64,000 nt of DNA from Spirometra erinaceieuropaei (GCA_902702965.1 CACRXP010000228.1:404910-468909); one strand, 5' to 3'; positions 12,645-26,224 are shown, counted from the first letter of the stretch. Notes: generated by a model from the letters alone, not told the origin. Numbers and translations are program-made.

Positions 12645-13250
12645 CTGTGTACTCGCGGAATTCTGCGAGTCGATAGAATCAAAACCCTCAATCGCATGAT
12701 TTACCGCCTGAATGGAGTACCATTGCAGGAAGTGGACGCCCAAAAGGACTTGAGTGCTATGTTCACGACTGCAATTGATTCCATCGCTGCACTGTCCAAA
12801 GGTAGCCAAGTTCGCGATGCCGGTCCTTTGCGTTTTCAGGCAAACGTCTGGCTTCATCAATGAAGAATGCATCACTAACGTCTTCAGAAAGTCTGTGCGG
12901 CCACAACTGGAGTTCGCCATCCAAGCATGGAAACCCTGGATCCTCGAAATAATTCGAAAGCTGCAATCGATATTGTGACTGGAGAAAGCTCAGTACCCAT
13001 ATGAGATAAGATCATTTTGAGTTGCATGCAACTGTGATGTGACCTGAACCGAACATTCCCAATCATGCGCAGTAGAGATTGCTGTATTGTGTCTGGAGAC
13101 TTTTTCGAGTTATCAACTATACCGACATTGCCGGGTCGTCCACTTGAAATTTTTGAGAATGCGGCCAGACTAGACAAACGAAATTTCTTCTCTGACTGAG
13201 TGGTTGAATAGTGCAATGCTCTGCTAGTTAAATTATTGTAACGCACCTTA
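12645..13250 (+). pseudogene. Decayed 3' part of a CR1-like reverse transcriptase
   Basis: In changing frames the DNA reads like the thumb and C-terminus of the intact RT at 26-28 kb: NGVPLQE and AQKDL near 12710-12755, FINEECITNVFRKSVRPQLE then FAIQAWKPW at 12855-12945, and a LPGRPLE..RNFFSD-like segment at 13120-13200. Stops and frameshifts break it throughout. Length and order fit an old 5'-truncated copy on the plus strand. Confidence 0.65.
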
Positions 13251-13499
13251 ATGTAATCCGACCGATGTAGTCTTGAAGTTTGAGTTTAAAAATGCCCTTC
13301 GGTTATTGTAGGACTGCTTATATTTCAGTAACGTTTATTTATAGAATTTGAGAATTCTGTCAAACTCGGTGGACACTCCTCTTGACAATCACCCCGCCGC
13401 CCGCGGATCGTTGGCTTCGAACTATAGGTAAGTGGAGAGACATGATGATTTATTAACGGCCATTTCACAGTATTTAAAAGTCCCACAATTAGATACTTT

Positions 13500-13825
13500 T
13501 TAAAAACCGAATTACGTCCCTCCGTCGACTATAAATGAATATTTTTTATGCATATTTTCCATGAAATATAATTGGATTTTCAAGAAAATCGAAAATCAAT
13601 GAGAAATATCCATGCTACATAAGTAGTCCTTTCTTACATAGAGTAATTTTTTGCATGTAGCCAAAAGGAAGTTCATTCGAAAGCCGGCATCTGAGGGACT
13701 TGGATCCTCATAGAATTATGTGGCAGGCCTACTAGTTTCACAACCCTACCTAATTAATCCTTTTGAAACGAAACCTCATTTCGGACTTTTGGTGAACATT
13801 TCGTGAGTTAACTCACATAGTGTAG
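13500..13825. repeat. Half of a foldback element (right arm only)
   Basis: The stretch carries the right-arm landmarks of the foldback family in order: TCGAAAATCAATG, CATGCTACATAAGTAGTC, AACCCTACCTAATTAATCC and a decayed end CACATAGTG at 13814-13822. The left arm is absent. Smaller decayed pieces of the same ends lie at about 7855-7930, 33045-33200, 37340-37395 and 47430-47475. Confidence 0.6.
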
Positions 13826-16179
13826 GCGCGTGACATTGACCTACTTTGTCTTTCTGCATTATTCATTAATAAACTCAAAGTTGTAAAACTATGCCTCAAT
13901 GTCTTGACATTTTTATAGTCTACATCGCTGTTGAAATTTACCAAAGACCCATAAAGGAAAGATCGGGATTCTTGCAACAAAAATAAGCAGAGGAATGCAA
14001 ATGCACATGGGCACCATTGGCGTGAGGCATCGAGTGCTATTTCAGCTCTCTAGGTTTTAAGCCGGTTTCCTTGTTACAGAATAAACAAACTGACTTCTGA
14101 AGGAAAAGCAATTTGGATTGGAAGTATCCTACTTGTCTCACACAATGCTCTAACTTTGTGCATTTTTAGGAAAGGTCTAGATGACGTCAATGAAGCCTGC
14201 TCACCAGATCCTTGCGGTGCCCGCTAAGAAAGTGTAGCTTATGTTAGGTCTGACGCAGCTTCCGCGCCGTAAGTGGCGTTGGTAGATTGCATCAGAGTTC
14301 AAAAACAACAGAAGCCTGAAAACGCAACATGCACTCTATGTAGGCGTCTAAGTTGGTCAAAAACGTTGTTATTTTATTGTCGCTACAGGGACTTTTGAAA
14401 GCAGCATAATGCATATCGTGAATGCATCATGCAATCAGACTCATGAAGTCGTCGTCGTCGTCGTCGTCGTCGTCGACGAAAGTCTTAGTTACGTAAACCG
14501 GACGACGGACTGATCATGACCAGCATATTTTTTCCCTTGTTCCCCGTAGTGCAGTAACGTAAAATGACTAGCTCAGCAGTCTGTTCCACGGAGTTCTCTT
14601 GGAAAAGAAAATTGAGTTTGCACATGCTATTGTATTGCAGATGTAGTTTTACATATTTTTGAGAGGGCCTCCTTGACTTCTCCTCCTAAAATCTGACTGT
14701 ACGTATTGCTAGAGTTACCAGAACAACATCACTGACAAGGACAAGATAGACTCGAATGGCCCTTCCTGGCCTTTTAGAAGTCATTGGTCAGCCGCGTCAG
14801 ACCCTGAGGGATGCATCCCTGATGTTCGAGCTCTGGGATGTTTTTATGCCAATATTACGTGTCGCTGTGACGGAGCTCAGGCGTAGCGCTATCGGTGACC
14901 TCCCTCCTACCCTTGTATACACTCGACGGCAACCGACAAGATAACGAGCCAGGGGTTCAAAGGCTAGGCCATTGGTCGTGAGTCGAGTCTCGGGGATACA
15001 AAGGTCAGCGTTGTGAGTGGCCGGCTGATGACGGCTGACAAGTCAGAAAGGGCAATTACAGCTTCCCTAGAGTTTTCCGATGATGTTATTCGGCCCACCT
15101 TACGCCCGCTGTGCGGCTTCTAGCGGGGTTCGAGTAAAAACCCCAAGGTATGAGTAAGTTCCTTAACGCGACTGGTTGCTTGATGCCTAATCTTAGTGGA
15201 CAAAGCCAAAACTGATTGGAGTCATTTCAGGATCATCGTTAATTAGCAATTTCAAGAAACCAGCATACTCTGACCCTGCAAGAGCCTGGACTAGTGCTTA
15301 TATTGGAAAACACTGCCGACTTGCGAAAGACATGATTAACAAAACGAAAAGTAATTTGTATGTCTACTGTACAGAAGGATTACGCATTTGCGAGGAAGCA
15401 ATATTTTCCACTCGAATCTTTGGTTTAACTACACAGCTATTGCAGATCGCGCCTACTTAGGCTGTTGGGAGGATTACATTCAGGGGAAACTGAAACCCCG
15501 ACTCGACCGTGGGGAACGTTGGGATACCAAGTGATAAGCCGCACCCCTCGAAGCTGCGCAGTGCATAGGCGAAATATCGGCTCACCACATGTCCAGGCTG
15601 TTGTCTAGTTTATATGTTCTAGATATGGTGAATCACTCAAGACTTTCATGCTGCTGACTCCCGTTGGCAGAAAACAAATATTAAACGTTTGTTCCGCAGG
15701 ATGTTGGCCGACATAATCGTGTCAGCTCTCTGATCGAATTTGGGAGCGTCTTTGTGGAAGTAGCTACTCCAAGTTCATACTTTGACTAACACAAGATTCG
15801 TATATTAGAAGATTAAAAATCCGAAGTTGAAAATTTTGATAAAGTGGAGTTCAGGTTATCAAGGCTTAACCGCCTCCTCGGCATTCATGCTCATAGAGAA
15901 CAGTGTGCTCATCTGCGGCGTGAATCGTTGAGCAATACACAGTGAATGCAGATGAGCCCTCAAATTTGGTGCGTCTTCAGGGCATTGGTGAGCATTGCGT
16001 GGGCTCAACTCATGTATTCAGACCGTAGAGGAGCACGTGATGTTTTTTTCCGTCTGACACCGTATTCAGGCAGTCAGATATCACCGTTATATTCCACCCT
16101 TTGACGAAGTATACTAGGGTAAACACACGCAGTCCTGTATTCAAAAACAACCTTTTGGCCTCAATTAGATATTGATAGA
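13826..16179. other. No gene seen
   Basis: Intergenic between copies A and B: the (GTC)n tract, an old SINE copy (14946-15075), and DNA without long frames. Confidence 0.4.
14448..14475. repeat. (GTC)n microsatellite
   Basis: Nine GTC units in a row, ending in CGACGA. Intergenic between copies A and B. Confidence 0.9.
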
Positions 16180-16268
16180 CCAATGAGAAGGATTTTTGTG
16201 CGACAGAGATATCCAGCCTTAAAATATAAATCCAAGAACTTTTGTAAATTAACTTTAGACTAAAGAAA
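16180..16268 (+). promoter_or_regulatory. Probable core promoter and 5' leader of copy B
   Basis: CCAATGA starts at 16180, 89 bp before the start codon, and a TATA-like AATATAAAT lies at 16223-16231, about 42 bp before it. The whole interval aligns with the region in front of copy A, and both boxes recur at matching distances before copy C. The TATA-like box is close to the ATG, so the 5' leader would be very short unless transcription starts elsewhere. Assignment is by conservation only. Confidence 0.5.
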
Positions 16269-16747
16269 ATGCAGAAAACGTTCTGTCTTTGCAGTTTGGC
16301 CCTGCTTTTGTCTATTCTCCATGTGGGGTACGTTCCGAATTCCTGTCCTTTTAATAATTAAATGACCAAAATCATCCACTAGCAATGTCCTCAAGAATTT
16401 GCTGATAATTTTAAATGATCACCGGAGTTGCATTCCGTTTTTTATTTAAAAAAATCTCATTTATGAAAACATGTATGTACTTGGATGGTTTAGAGTTAGT
16501 AAAAGTTGTATAAGCCCTATAATTTAAACAGCAGTTACTATATCATTTCTATGTTAACTATCTTGGTGTCGTTCAACGGCGAATTAGGAAACGCTGCAGA
16601 GAAAAAGAAAGGAATTTACTAAAAGTCGCATCTATCCCACTTTGCATTTTATTCATAAATTACCATCCATCGTCTGTTAGCTACCCCGCGCTTTACCTTA
16701 ATAGGACGGTAGAATGCCAACAGGCTCTTTCTACCTGATAACCACAT

Positions 16748-16781
<34 letters not shown>

Positions 16782-19700
16782 GGGCTAAAGACCCTGACGG
16801 TTGAGTCACACAAAAAGTTTATTCGATTAGAGAAGGACGCAGAGCTACATGATGCATTTGTTTTGTTCTAAGGACATTTTCGACAGCTTAAACAGTACCA
16901 TGACCGTATAATTTTGGGTACACCCTGAGCGATTTGGTTTCTTCGTCAATATGTGTATATAAGTTTCACTAAGTGGATATGTTCAAGTATTCTTAAACAC
17001 TTGTATACAACATTGAGACATTTCTGGTGCTAATTTCGTGAACACAACTTGTGACATGAAGACAAATTTGTTTTTCAATGTAAACTTAACATCATAATTG
17101 AAGCACTGATAACTAAAGCAAAAGTACGTAATGTTGAACTAAATATCAAAACTAATGTCACGCTAAATATGGTCACTCGCGGATAGTTTTTTCTGACCCA
17201 TCATTAACGCAGAACGTAAAGAGGTATTTTCGACCTGCATTGGAACTCCGCATTTGTGAAGTAGCATAGACGGCATAGAACATTTACATGAAATAATCTA
17301 CTAAGCTTGTACATGCTGAGTTTACGGATCGGAGCAACGATCGACGTCGAGCTAATTTAACCCCCTTACTTTTGTTCCCATACCGCTGTGAGAAATGAAG
17401 TCTGAACCTGCGTTCAAGTTGATTTTTGAAAAAGAACTGAGGGTAAAATTAAACCCATCAAACTGCTAAGTGCAGTAAACATGTGTGTAGTAGGTGTCTT
17501 ACCACGAATGCGTTTGCCTAGACTGGGATAAGCAGGAGATTTGTTTTCCTTTATTTCTGCACACAATAACTTATGCTGGTAACTTATCGCCATTTTCAAA
17601 TGACATCATTTAATTTCCAAAAATCTCTCTCTGCTATTATCGCGTTCTCTTGTTTCTGAGGGCATTATGGCTGGACTTCCCAAATATTTTGGCTGGCATG
17701 CCAAGGGGAAACAGGATTATTGAAAAGAAACCGGTATACAGGAACAGGATGTTAAAACAAAACTGTCCTGAATCCATAAAATGATGCCCTGGTCAAGCGA
17801 CTAAGTTGTACTGTATGTTACTTATCACAGGCAAATTATTTTTACTACAATCCACGTGCATGCTAGTCGGAACCTGCAAATATGTTCTGTCGCTGATATC
17901 TTAAATGAGATTAAAAGTAAAGAATGCCATATGTGTAATAACGTTGACACTGCTTTTCAGTTGCGGAAAGGGTGTCTGCACCTGGAGCCAACGGCTAATA
18001 CCAAAGACCGCGACTGGCAACATCACTCTTGACGTCCCAATAGTGGACAGTTATTGGGTACGTTTGTAATTCGGAACACATTTTACGTTTTGTATCCGAG
18101 TAACAACTAGCTCTGTTAACCATTTCGTCGGCAGTTAACTTGGAGTTGTCCATATTTTGTTTTTAAAGAGAGGGTATGTCGGAAATGAAACCTTCTGGAC
18201 ATACATTTGGACAAGGGGCTGGTGCTCGTACAAGGAAGGCTACTTTCGGTGCCCTTACATTACACGTATGAAACTCTTGTAATTTCAACGTGTTTGGCTT
18301 AACTTCGTATAGCCGCATTCAACATATTAAACCACTTATTCGGTTTCAATATTTTCAAACTGTTATCACAAAAGTTAATTGTAATAAAAAAGCTTTGCCC
18401 ATTTGAGAATCTTGACTAGCCCGTGGCGACAGATGTGGAGTTTTAGTATTAACACTTTAAGCCAAAAAATATTCTAGCAGTAACAAACTGACTTTTTTGA
18501 GATTTTTTCTGTCTTTCTTGCTTAAGGCAACGGTTTGGATGCAACGCGCCTGACGTTTCCTGACGCCAAAAAGATTTCCTACGTTATGCTAAGGGACGAA
18601 TATCCAATTACGGTTCACAAGGCAGAAGATGGAAGCATCCGTAGGTTAACTTATTGCGCACCTTGACGACGTCGCTTCCCTCGTGTTGACCGTCAGATGT
18701 TTACTAGTGCTGATAAAACACAGTTGTCCTTAATCCTTGAATGTTGTTTTTATTTCCAGCTGGCTTCTATGTTGAAGAGGGTACCAAGTTGGATGTCTGC
18801 CCAGACAGCGAAACCGTCCAGTTGTTCTGGACCTTTAATGGCGATGAAGGGGATTTAAAAGATGTAAGACACGACTTAACGACCTCTGATATAGTGCGTA
18901 TGTGAATGATTTAACAGATCCAAATCAGTGCTATGTTTGACGGTCGGATCGTATTCCGTAGCCATACCTGCGGTACACAAGCCACAGCCTAACCCCTAAT
19001 TTAAAGCCCTAGCCCCAACCCTTAACCCCCTAACACCAATACCTGACCCCTAACCCCTTATCCTGGCCTCTAACCGCTAACTCAAACGCTCAATTAATTT
19101 ATTGACTTCGGCTCAATTTTCATTAAAATTTAGGGTCTGACCTTAAAATTGCACGTCTAGAGCACTATACTCCGTGGCTTATATTTTAAAAATTCGAAAT
19201 TATCATATCAACCATTATTTCTATTTTAAGATTAGCTGCTATACTAACGGAAGAAGGCTTTGTTCGGGACTACGACCCTCCACATCGACGAACGATGGCA
19301 AGTGCGGTAAGTGATTCTTCTGTGAATGTTTTTGTTTTCTCAAATACAGGGTTCACCAAAAGTGACAATTACTCTGATTTCAAAGGAGATTGTATTTATC
19401 CCTCGCTTTTTGATTTTGTTTAATAGAAGAGTAAAGTATTTTTTAATTTTTACTCACGAACGAGACTTGCCATGGGTTTTTTCTGTCGAAAAGCACAAAA
19501 ACATTTGAAATAACCAAGGAATTATCTGCTAGCCCTTTCAAATGTCCACGTGTCACCGTTTGGCCACGCTGCCTATTTTCCCCACCGTAATATTAAACTA
19601 AATGAGACTCCTAACATGCTTTTTCGTCCTTTCGATTAAGTCTTTCTCTGCTTTTAATGTGCCATTATAAAAATCAGCTGGGCTAAACGTTTATTCTTTT

Positions 19701-21025
19701 TAGGATTTCATAGGCGGAATGGCCGTGTGACTGTTGGATATCAAGTACACAGAGAAGTTTCCGCTTGGACGCTCTACTACTGCCACGCGAACAAGCAACA
19801 GACTATGACACTAACCTACATTGTAAACTGGGAAGGTACTTTTGCAACCTCCGTGATATCTTTACCATGAACTATGAATAAGTCGGTTAATTATTTAAAT
19901 TGTTGATATTGCTCCACAGACACACCTTTAAGAAAGTAAGCGCAGTATTCAGGATTAAATACAGCGATTTTGGTTGGACTAAGAAGAGAGTAGAAGATTA
20001 GTTTACGGGGTTAAATAAGGTCCTCGCATTTGGCATTTCTTGGGAATACAGGGTAGGAGCTTACAAATCGTAGAAGAACACCACTATGTTAACCAATTTG
20101 GCTACGAATGTTTACCAACGGAGAACAATAACTCATCTACAATTAGGTAAACAGAAGGGAGTATTAGTACAGAGCCCCATCGAGTATTTAGTATAGAAAA
20201 AGTTTTGCCGTTGTGAAAATTGCCATAGGAGTATTTGCAAGACCAGTTGCCGAGCATACGTATGCTCTGGATAAATTCTCATCAGGCCAGTCTTGTATGC
20301 ACAGAAGAACCACGTTCGGGCCCCGCACCTATCTTGGTCAAAGGTCAACTAATGCTGCAATCCGCCGCACCCTGCCCTCTTTCTTTGTCTCCGGCATTGA
20401 CTGCTCTTCCCCACCCCCCAGCCTCTACAACCACGCATGTGTTTTAAGACGAATTTTATCTGATTTCTCTTATCACTGACATGTTTTGGCTTCTCCCCCG
20501 TTCGCACATAACTGTACTGGCCTGACAAACATTTGTCCGATTATTAACATGACCGCGTTGTCGTTTGCTTTTGCCGCGACATTTTGCTGAATAAGGAGAG
20601 AATAGCAGCGCATTCGAAACATTAACGGATTTTTTTGTTTCAGGCGCCTCCACTAAATTGCCCACTAAAAAAGACTCTGTACTAGTGGCCCCACAGAAAA
20701 CGACTTCGGCTTCGGAAAGAGTAACGGGTATGTCAGCAGTAATGCCTTAATTTTTGCGTCTTTTATTACAAGGCGTCCTCTTACTTTAGAAAGCTAAGAC
20801 ATATGCTTGCAATTTTATGCTATACTAATAATTAACATTAGTGCAAGTGCCAATGTTTAACTCCTATCATAAATAAACGATATTTTACGCGCATAAGCTT
20901 AACGGTTAACCTTGATGGTATTTCAGCTTAACCACTCTTTTGCATTTCTTCCTTTAGCTATAGGGGGTAGCATCTTCGTTTGTCTCTGGATGGTCATGGT
21001 GTCGTGGGTTTGCATCCAGTGGTGA
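16269..21025 (+). CDS. Copy B: nine-exon secreted, probably GPI-anchored, cysteine-rich surface protein
   Basis: Exons: 16269-16327, 17961-18057, 18169-18265, 18527-18640, 18760-18863, 19231-19306, 19704-19835, 20644-20727, 20958-21025; intron phases 2,0,1,1,0,1,1,1. Together 831 bp, 276 residues and stop. Residues 1-20 are a signal peptide (MQKTFC then a Leu-rich stretch). Ectodomain cysteines lie at 21, 26, 71, 80, 136, 160, 168, 182 and 209; all but C21 occur in all three copies. C136, W146 (LFWTFNG) and Y207-x-C209 (YYCHA) resemble an Ig-like B-strand Cys, C-strand Trp and F-strand Tyr-x-Cys, but the fold is inferred. Sequons are N40 (NIT) and N58 (NET). The linker 227-254 is Lys/Thr/Ser-rich; residues 256-276 are hydrophobic and end at the stop, so a GPI signal is likely (candidate omega region TTSAS). 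Exons, introns and the 5' flank match copy A closely. Function unknown. Confidence 0.85.
16749..16779. repeat. (TA)n microsatellite in intron 1 of copy B
   Basis: About 31 bp of uninterrupted TA dinucleotides. Absent from the matching part of copy A intron 1. Confidence 0.9.
18970..19090 (+). repeat. Degenerate telomere-like CCTAAC block in intron 5 of copy B
   Basis: A run of CCTAACCCC, CCCTAGCCCC, CTTAACCCC units resembling the flatworm telomere repeat (TTAGGG complement), imperfect and inside an intron. Confidence 0.6.
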
Positions 21026-24000
21026 CGGAAAAAATGCGCGTTCATTACCATCAATAGAACCCCGATTTTACGTTTGACTGTCCTCCGTTACTTTGTTTTA
21101 GCCCCCTTCTACAAACATGTTTGAATGTGTGTCGTTGATTTTAAAAAGTGCTTTCACTTGTGAGTTCGGTGCGGAGAGCATTAATTTTTAAACTTCCTGA
21201 GTGACATTGGATGAAATGTACAATTTCCTTAAGTATTCGTCTGACGTTTTCTCCTCGAAAGCCAAATGTCTGCACAATACTCGTACATTCGTGCTTGTTA
21301 TGTTAAGCACAAAATAGTTCCGACTGGTGATATTGATTAAATGTCCTATTGCACCGAACAAACTGGTCCAAACGCGTCCATTTGGTAACTTTATAAGTGC
21401 GGTTAAAAGATGCACCAGTATGAACGTCCTATTTCATACTTTTCCAGGATATTTCGATAGGTATTTTATCATGATTGGCGCACGATGTGCGTGATTCGAT
21501 GTGCCTACTCTTCTTAAAATAAGAAAGGTATTGCCTTGCCTGTCTGGATAAATAGTTTCTCACCGAAGAGGGTACTGTAGGTCTCCTGTAGGTGGTGAAT
21601 CTCGTGTGGGATAGCATATACTTTAGTAGACAGTGAAAAATATTCCTAAGACTCATCTAAGTACGTCATTTGCAGGCAAAACTCCTACCGAACTGGAAAA
21701 TTTACATAGGCATATGTTAGCAATGCGCGTGTTTCATTTCCTTTGAAATTACTTAGGTCGAAACGAATGATCAAGATGGTAACCCTTGACTTCAGCGCTA
21801 CTGGCAAATTTACTCACTTGAATTCAGAGACATACAGATTCATCGCTGGCAAAAGGAGAATAAAGTTGTCTGGTGATAAACGTTAATAAAGCATGCAGTG
21901 ACAGAAAGTGTATTTATCATCACATTGGTGTCCCAGCTTTGTAAAATCTCAAAGTTTGGTTCTGTCTTCGTGGACTTCAAATTAATGGGTTAATAAGCTC
22001 CCGTATTTCCAAATTCATGAAACGATTTCGTTCATTGTTTGGTTTGTTTTCGGAGAATCCTGTCTTGTTTATTTTGTAGATCAAGACATGCCTGTTTTAT
22101 TTGATTCAACGTCAGTTGGGGAGATGCGACTTGCCAAACTTTAGTATGCGTGGTTGATTCATGTCCGGATTATGGCTGAAATGCGTGACGATTACCTTTG
22201 TAAGGATAAAGAGCCATAGTAAGTCCAAAATTCCACATGAATATGGTCTCATAAGACCTTAAGTTGTCATACCTGTTTATGGTTTCATTTCTCATGGCCA
22301 AAACTTCCCTAATTGTCGTCAATAATAAGTCAGTAAGTTTGTAAAATATAACTGACCGTCTAGGTGGTTAGCCGAGGGAGTGGAACAGAAACAACCGACG
22401 GCTGGTGACTCATTGCTTTTACAAAAAAGTATTTTAAATGCCATTGGACGTGCAATGTTTACTGGTCACTATGAGAGGTAAAGGTGTGAGTGCTGTGTAT
22501 TAAGATTTTGGCGTCCCTCGCTTCGTTATGTGCACCATAATGCAGGGAGAGAACATCAACCTTGAAGGAGATATGAGTACGTAGGTGCTGACAACTGACT
22601 TTATTACCGATCAAAGGATATAAATTGGTTTCCGTTCTTTGAGTTTAAGTCGCGCATGTGTTGTTCAAAACACACCAAAAGGACAAGCAGCCCGTGGTCA
22701 GGGGTGTCGGGCGTCCAACCAATAGATGGCGAAATCGTGCCCCAGGTGTTCAGCACTGCGGGCTTGGTTGTAGTTGGCTGACGACGGCTAATACGTCAGA
22801 AATGGCCACTCGGGCCTCCCTTGTCTTTGTACGCAATGCTGTTCCCTATAGCAGTCAATTTCTGCATGGGAAACTCACCCCGAATACGAAACTATAATTG
22901 TCGTTCTCCACCTGATTAGACGAAAAAAACGATTTGAGTGTGACGACCTGCAATTTGTTCCAGCTTTCAAAACGTGAATTGCCTCCTACTATGCGTTTTG
23001 GCAGACCTAATTTGAGGAAACCCCAAGTTACAGGCAGAACTTTCTAAAAATCTATGATCCTGCTGAAAATTATTGCAATCGCGGACAAAGAGGATCTAGT
23101 TCCCGTTCACGAAAATAACAATAGTACAAGGCTGCGGAATGGTGGCAGTGAGGCCCGGTGCAAAATTGTCTTGGTATCCGAGGTCTGAGCGGATTTTTTC
23201 ATGTGACCTATGCAATCCTCGTTTGAGAAAGTAGCGCTTCCCACTTCGTACATGCTTTGCATTTTGTTCTATTTAGACCAAAGGCTTCTTAACAAGTCAA
23301 GTCCGGAAAACGTACGATTTCCATTATCCGTCATCAGGCCTGTGCAGTAATATAAGGGAAGAATAGCAAAAGTTGAACACCCAGTAATAGTCAATATGGG
23401 GGAGAGGGTTGAAGGACGTTAAGAACTCAGTGGTTAGATTCTATTTCTGCCTGGGGTTTAGGCAGAGGGAGGGGGAAGGGGTTTGGTGACTAGCTGTCCT
23501 TGTTTCGTCGCTAAAACGCGACGTGACGGGTATGAACATGTATGCTGGATTTGTCTTTGCCCAGAGGAACCTTAGGGTCTGAACAAACGCCTTATGCCAG
23601 CACAAGGCTGGGTTGGCTAAACGTACGGCTACGGCCTCTGCCGTCGCAAGTATTCGCTGACGCAGGAACTTGGAGTGTCCCGTTGACACTTTATGGATGA
23701 CTCAGAAAGCCATTTTGTCGCCATTGGCGCTGTGAGAGTCACTGGCGCCTGCTCTGACATGGTGATGGAGTTTACATCTAGCAACCCTCCGTGCAAAGAA
23801 GGATGTTGGTAGATAACGTCCAAATCTAACGACAACAGTAGACGGAGAGGACAAAAACCTGAGTTACTATGAGTGTCAGTTAAACCCGAACAGAATTACT
23901 TGTAACTTCTACAAAGACTTGCGATTCTACAAATCATGTTGCATATAACACAAATGTGACGGGTGGCTAAATTCAAGCTATATTTTTACACTACCTCTAT

Positions 24001-26224
24001 ATGGCTTCACATATTAGAGTTAAGGTGGTCGAGGTGGAAAACGAATTAACAGTGGACAAATTCCGTAGTCATTCAACACAATAACAAGTTGACGTACACG
24101 TAGAGAATATAAGACAGGAGGTGTGTAGATTAGCAGGAATTATTCAGTTCTCCATCGTCATTGCGCGGACTAATATGGCTGGTTGTAAGCTGTTTGCTTC
24201 CTCACTGTCTAGCCTGCTGGGAAAAGATCCCAGAGAAAATGATATAGGTCACCTGGACTGTCTTTCCTGTAACTCATAGTTTGCGCATTCCATTGTAAAA
24301 TCCGAATCGTTAGAAATCTCTCAGGTTACTACAGTCTGAAGGTTTGCGGCCGTTGAACACGCAGTGTATTATGAACTGGACAAATGGGTTTGCAGTATGA
24401 ATAATACATTTCGAAGTCTGAAACACGCTCTTTGATTCTACGAAATAGTGAAGCCACTTGACATAGCATAAATAACTGCATTAGCTGCGAAGAGAATGAC
24501 GCGAATCTGTTCATATTTAGAACAGGGCCCACACTTGTCCATTGGGATATGAGGCGTAAAAATGAGGATTTGAATAGCAGCAATCTGTAGGTCCTGGAGG
24601 AGTCTGGAGGAAAAAAAACTGTGAATTCGGAACTTATAAATCTCTGTTCCAGTTATTATAGGGAGGTGTAACCAAGAACGCCCTATTCAATGGGGAACAG
24701 AAGTCTAAAGAAACGAAAGCTAAATGAAAAAATTGACGTATAGCAGGTGACCTAATTCATGGGCACTAACAGTCTGAAACCAGTCCGAGTGATTTGCGAA
24801 AGAACCAAAATTATAAGGAAAAATTTCCAGTCAAATAAAGAAACAGAAAAGTACTTAGGTTACTATATCATTTAGCATAAAGTGTAATTTTTTGAAAACA
24901 GCGGAAATGTCGAAAACACAAAAGACTGTGTGAAATGAGTAGGCATAATCTTCGAACGTATGCAATGCGGGTCCAGAGAAGAACGGACTGAATAAAACCA
25001 CACAGACGCAGTAACGTTAAACATAATTTCTTACGCACACTGTAACACATGTCTTGTAAGACTGAATGCTCATTAAGGTCCGCAATAAAGTCAAACGGTC
25101 ATGTGTTTCTTGGTCTTGCTGCGTCGAGTTCGTGAAATGTTTTCACCTTCCATTGTTAGGGGTGTGATTCATTGGGGCAAGGGACATCTGGCATGATTTC
25201 GCAATTATAGGCACCAGACGTATAAGATTTTATCCAAGGGAACATGTTGGTAAGCCGGCCAGTAAAAACTAAATTTAAATATAATTAGCAGATGCTGTTG
25301 CAAGCCCGCCAACATCTCTGCACCAAAATGAATTTTCTCTCAGTAAAGTAACGCGTGGTTTTTAGAGATGCCGGAATTCGTTGAGTTTCAAAATGCACTT
25401 GAAATATCAGTAAATATATTGTAGTTGTCAGTGTGCTTGTTTCACTGTTCAGATGGCAACGTATGTGCTTCTTTTTTTATCGAAAACTTCAAAATAGTAC
25501 AAAGTGAATGGATCTACCAAAATGGGGGCTTCTTAAAAGCGGCGATATGGTTTATGGCCGGGGCTACTTACTACGAAGAGCAATTGCGTTAAAAGAAAAT
25601 GATTGCCGATATTTATGCGTTCCACAGAAAACAATAAAAAGACCTCGGCGTGGATGCTCTGTAGGGGGACAAACGTACTTTAATGCAATGCCTTCATATG
25701 GGCATTACATTTATTTACTATTATCATTTAATGGTACAATAATGTCAGCTTTTAGTTGGTGACATTATGGAGGAACCGAATGCTTGATATCACAAAGACC
25801 TTAGATGTTCAGCAGTTTGCTCAAAACAAATGCTACCCGGTGTACTCCAGCGATAAACCGTACTCTTGCTTTCTTGGGCATTCATTTGCGTGTAGATTGC
25901 TGTTTGCGTCATGATTGAAGATCTGTATAAGCATTAGGTTTAATCGCCAGGAAAAATGGGTGTACACAACGAATATCGGCTAGAAATATGGTCCTAACTT
26001 ACAAAACGCCTTTAATGATACGTTGCGCCTAGGAAATCGTTTTATCAGAGTATGTTGTTAGTGGAGGTCCGCGTAACTGAACTTTATCCAGGCCGAAGTC
26101 AAAATGTTGAAACATTTAGCCGGCTTTCCCCGTTCCAGAAAAATAATAATAATGTTTTGCTGCAAACTATACAAATTATTTTTTGTTATATTATGCATGT
26201 GCTCACATTTGTGCCACTGTCCCG
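21026..26224. other. No gene seen between copy B and the CR1-like element
   Basis: Contains an old SINE (22686-22845) and short frames. The minus-strand frames at 23441-23835 overlap in two phases and look like one frameshifted repeat-type sequence, unidentified. Confidence 0.35.
22686..22845 (+). repeat. Decayed copy of the tRNA-derived SINE
   Basis: Weaker matches to the body (GGCTGACGACGGCTAATACG, CTCGGGCCTCCCTTGTCTTTG region) and a diverged head with CCCGTGGTCAGGGGTGTCG. A similar old copy lies at about 14946-15075 (GGCTGATGACGGCTGACAAG). Confidence 0.45.

Noticed and set aside
14448..14475. Trinucleotide run as a coding poly-Ser/Arg tract
   Set aside because: No open frame or exon surrounds it; it is a microsatellite.
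20213..20479. Frames in intron 7 of copy B
   Set aside because: Two overlapping phases, both of low-complexity composition and without splice sites that fit the gene.
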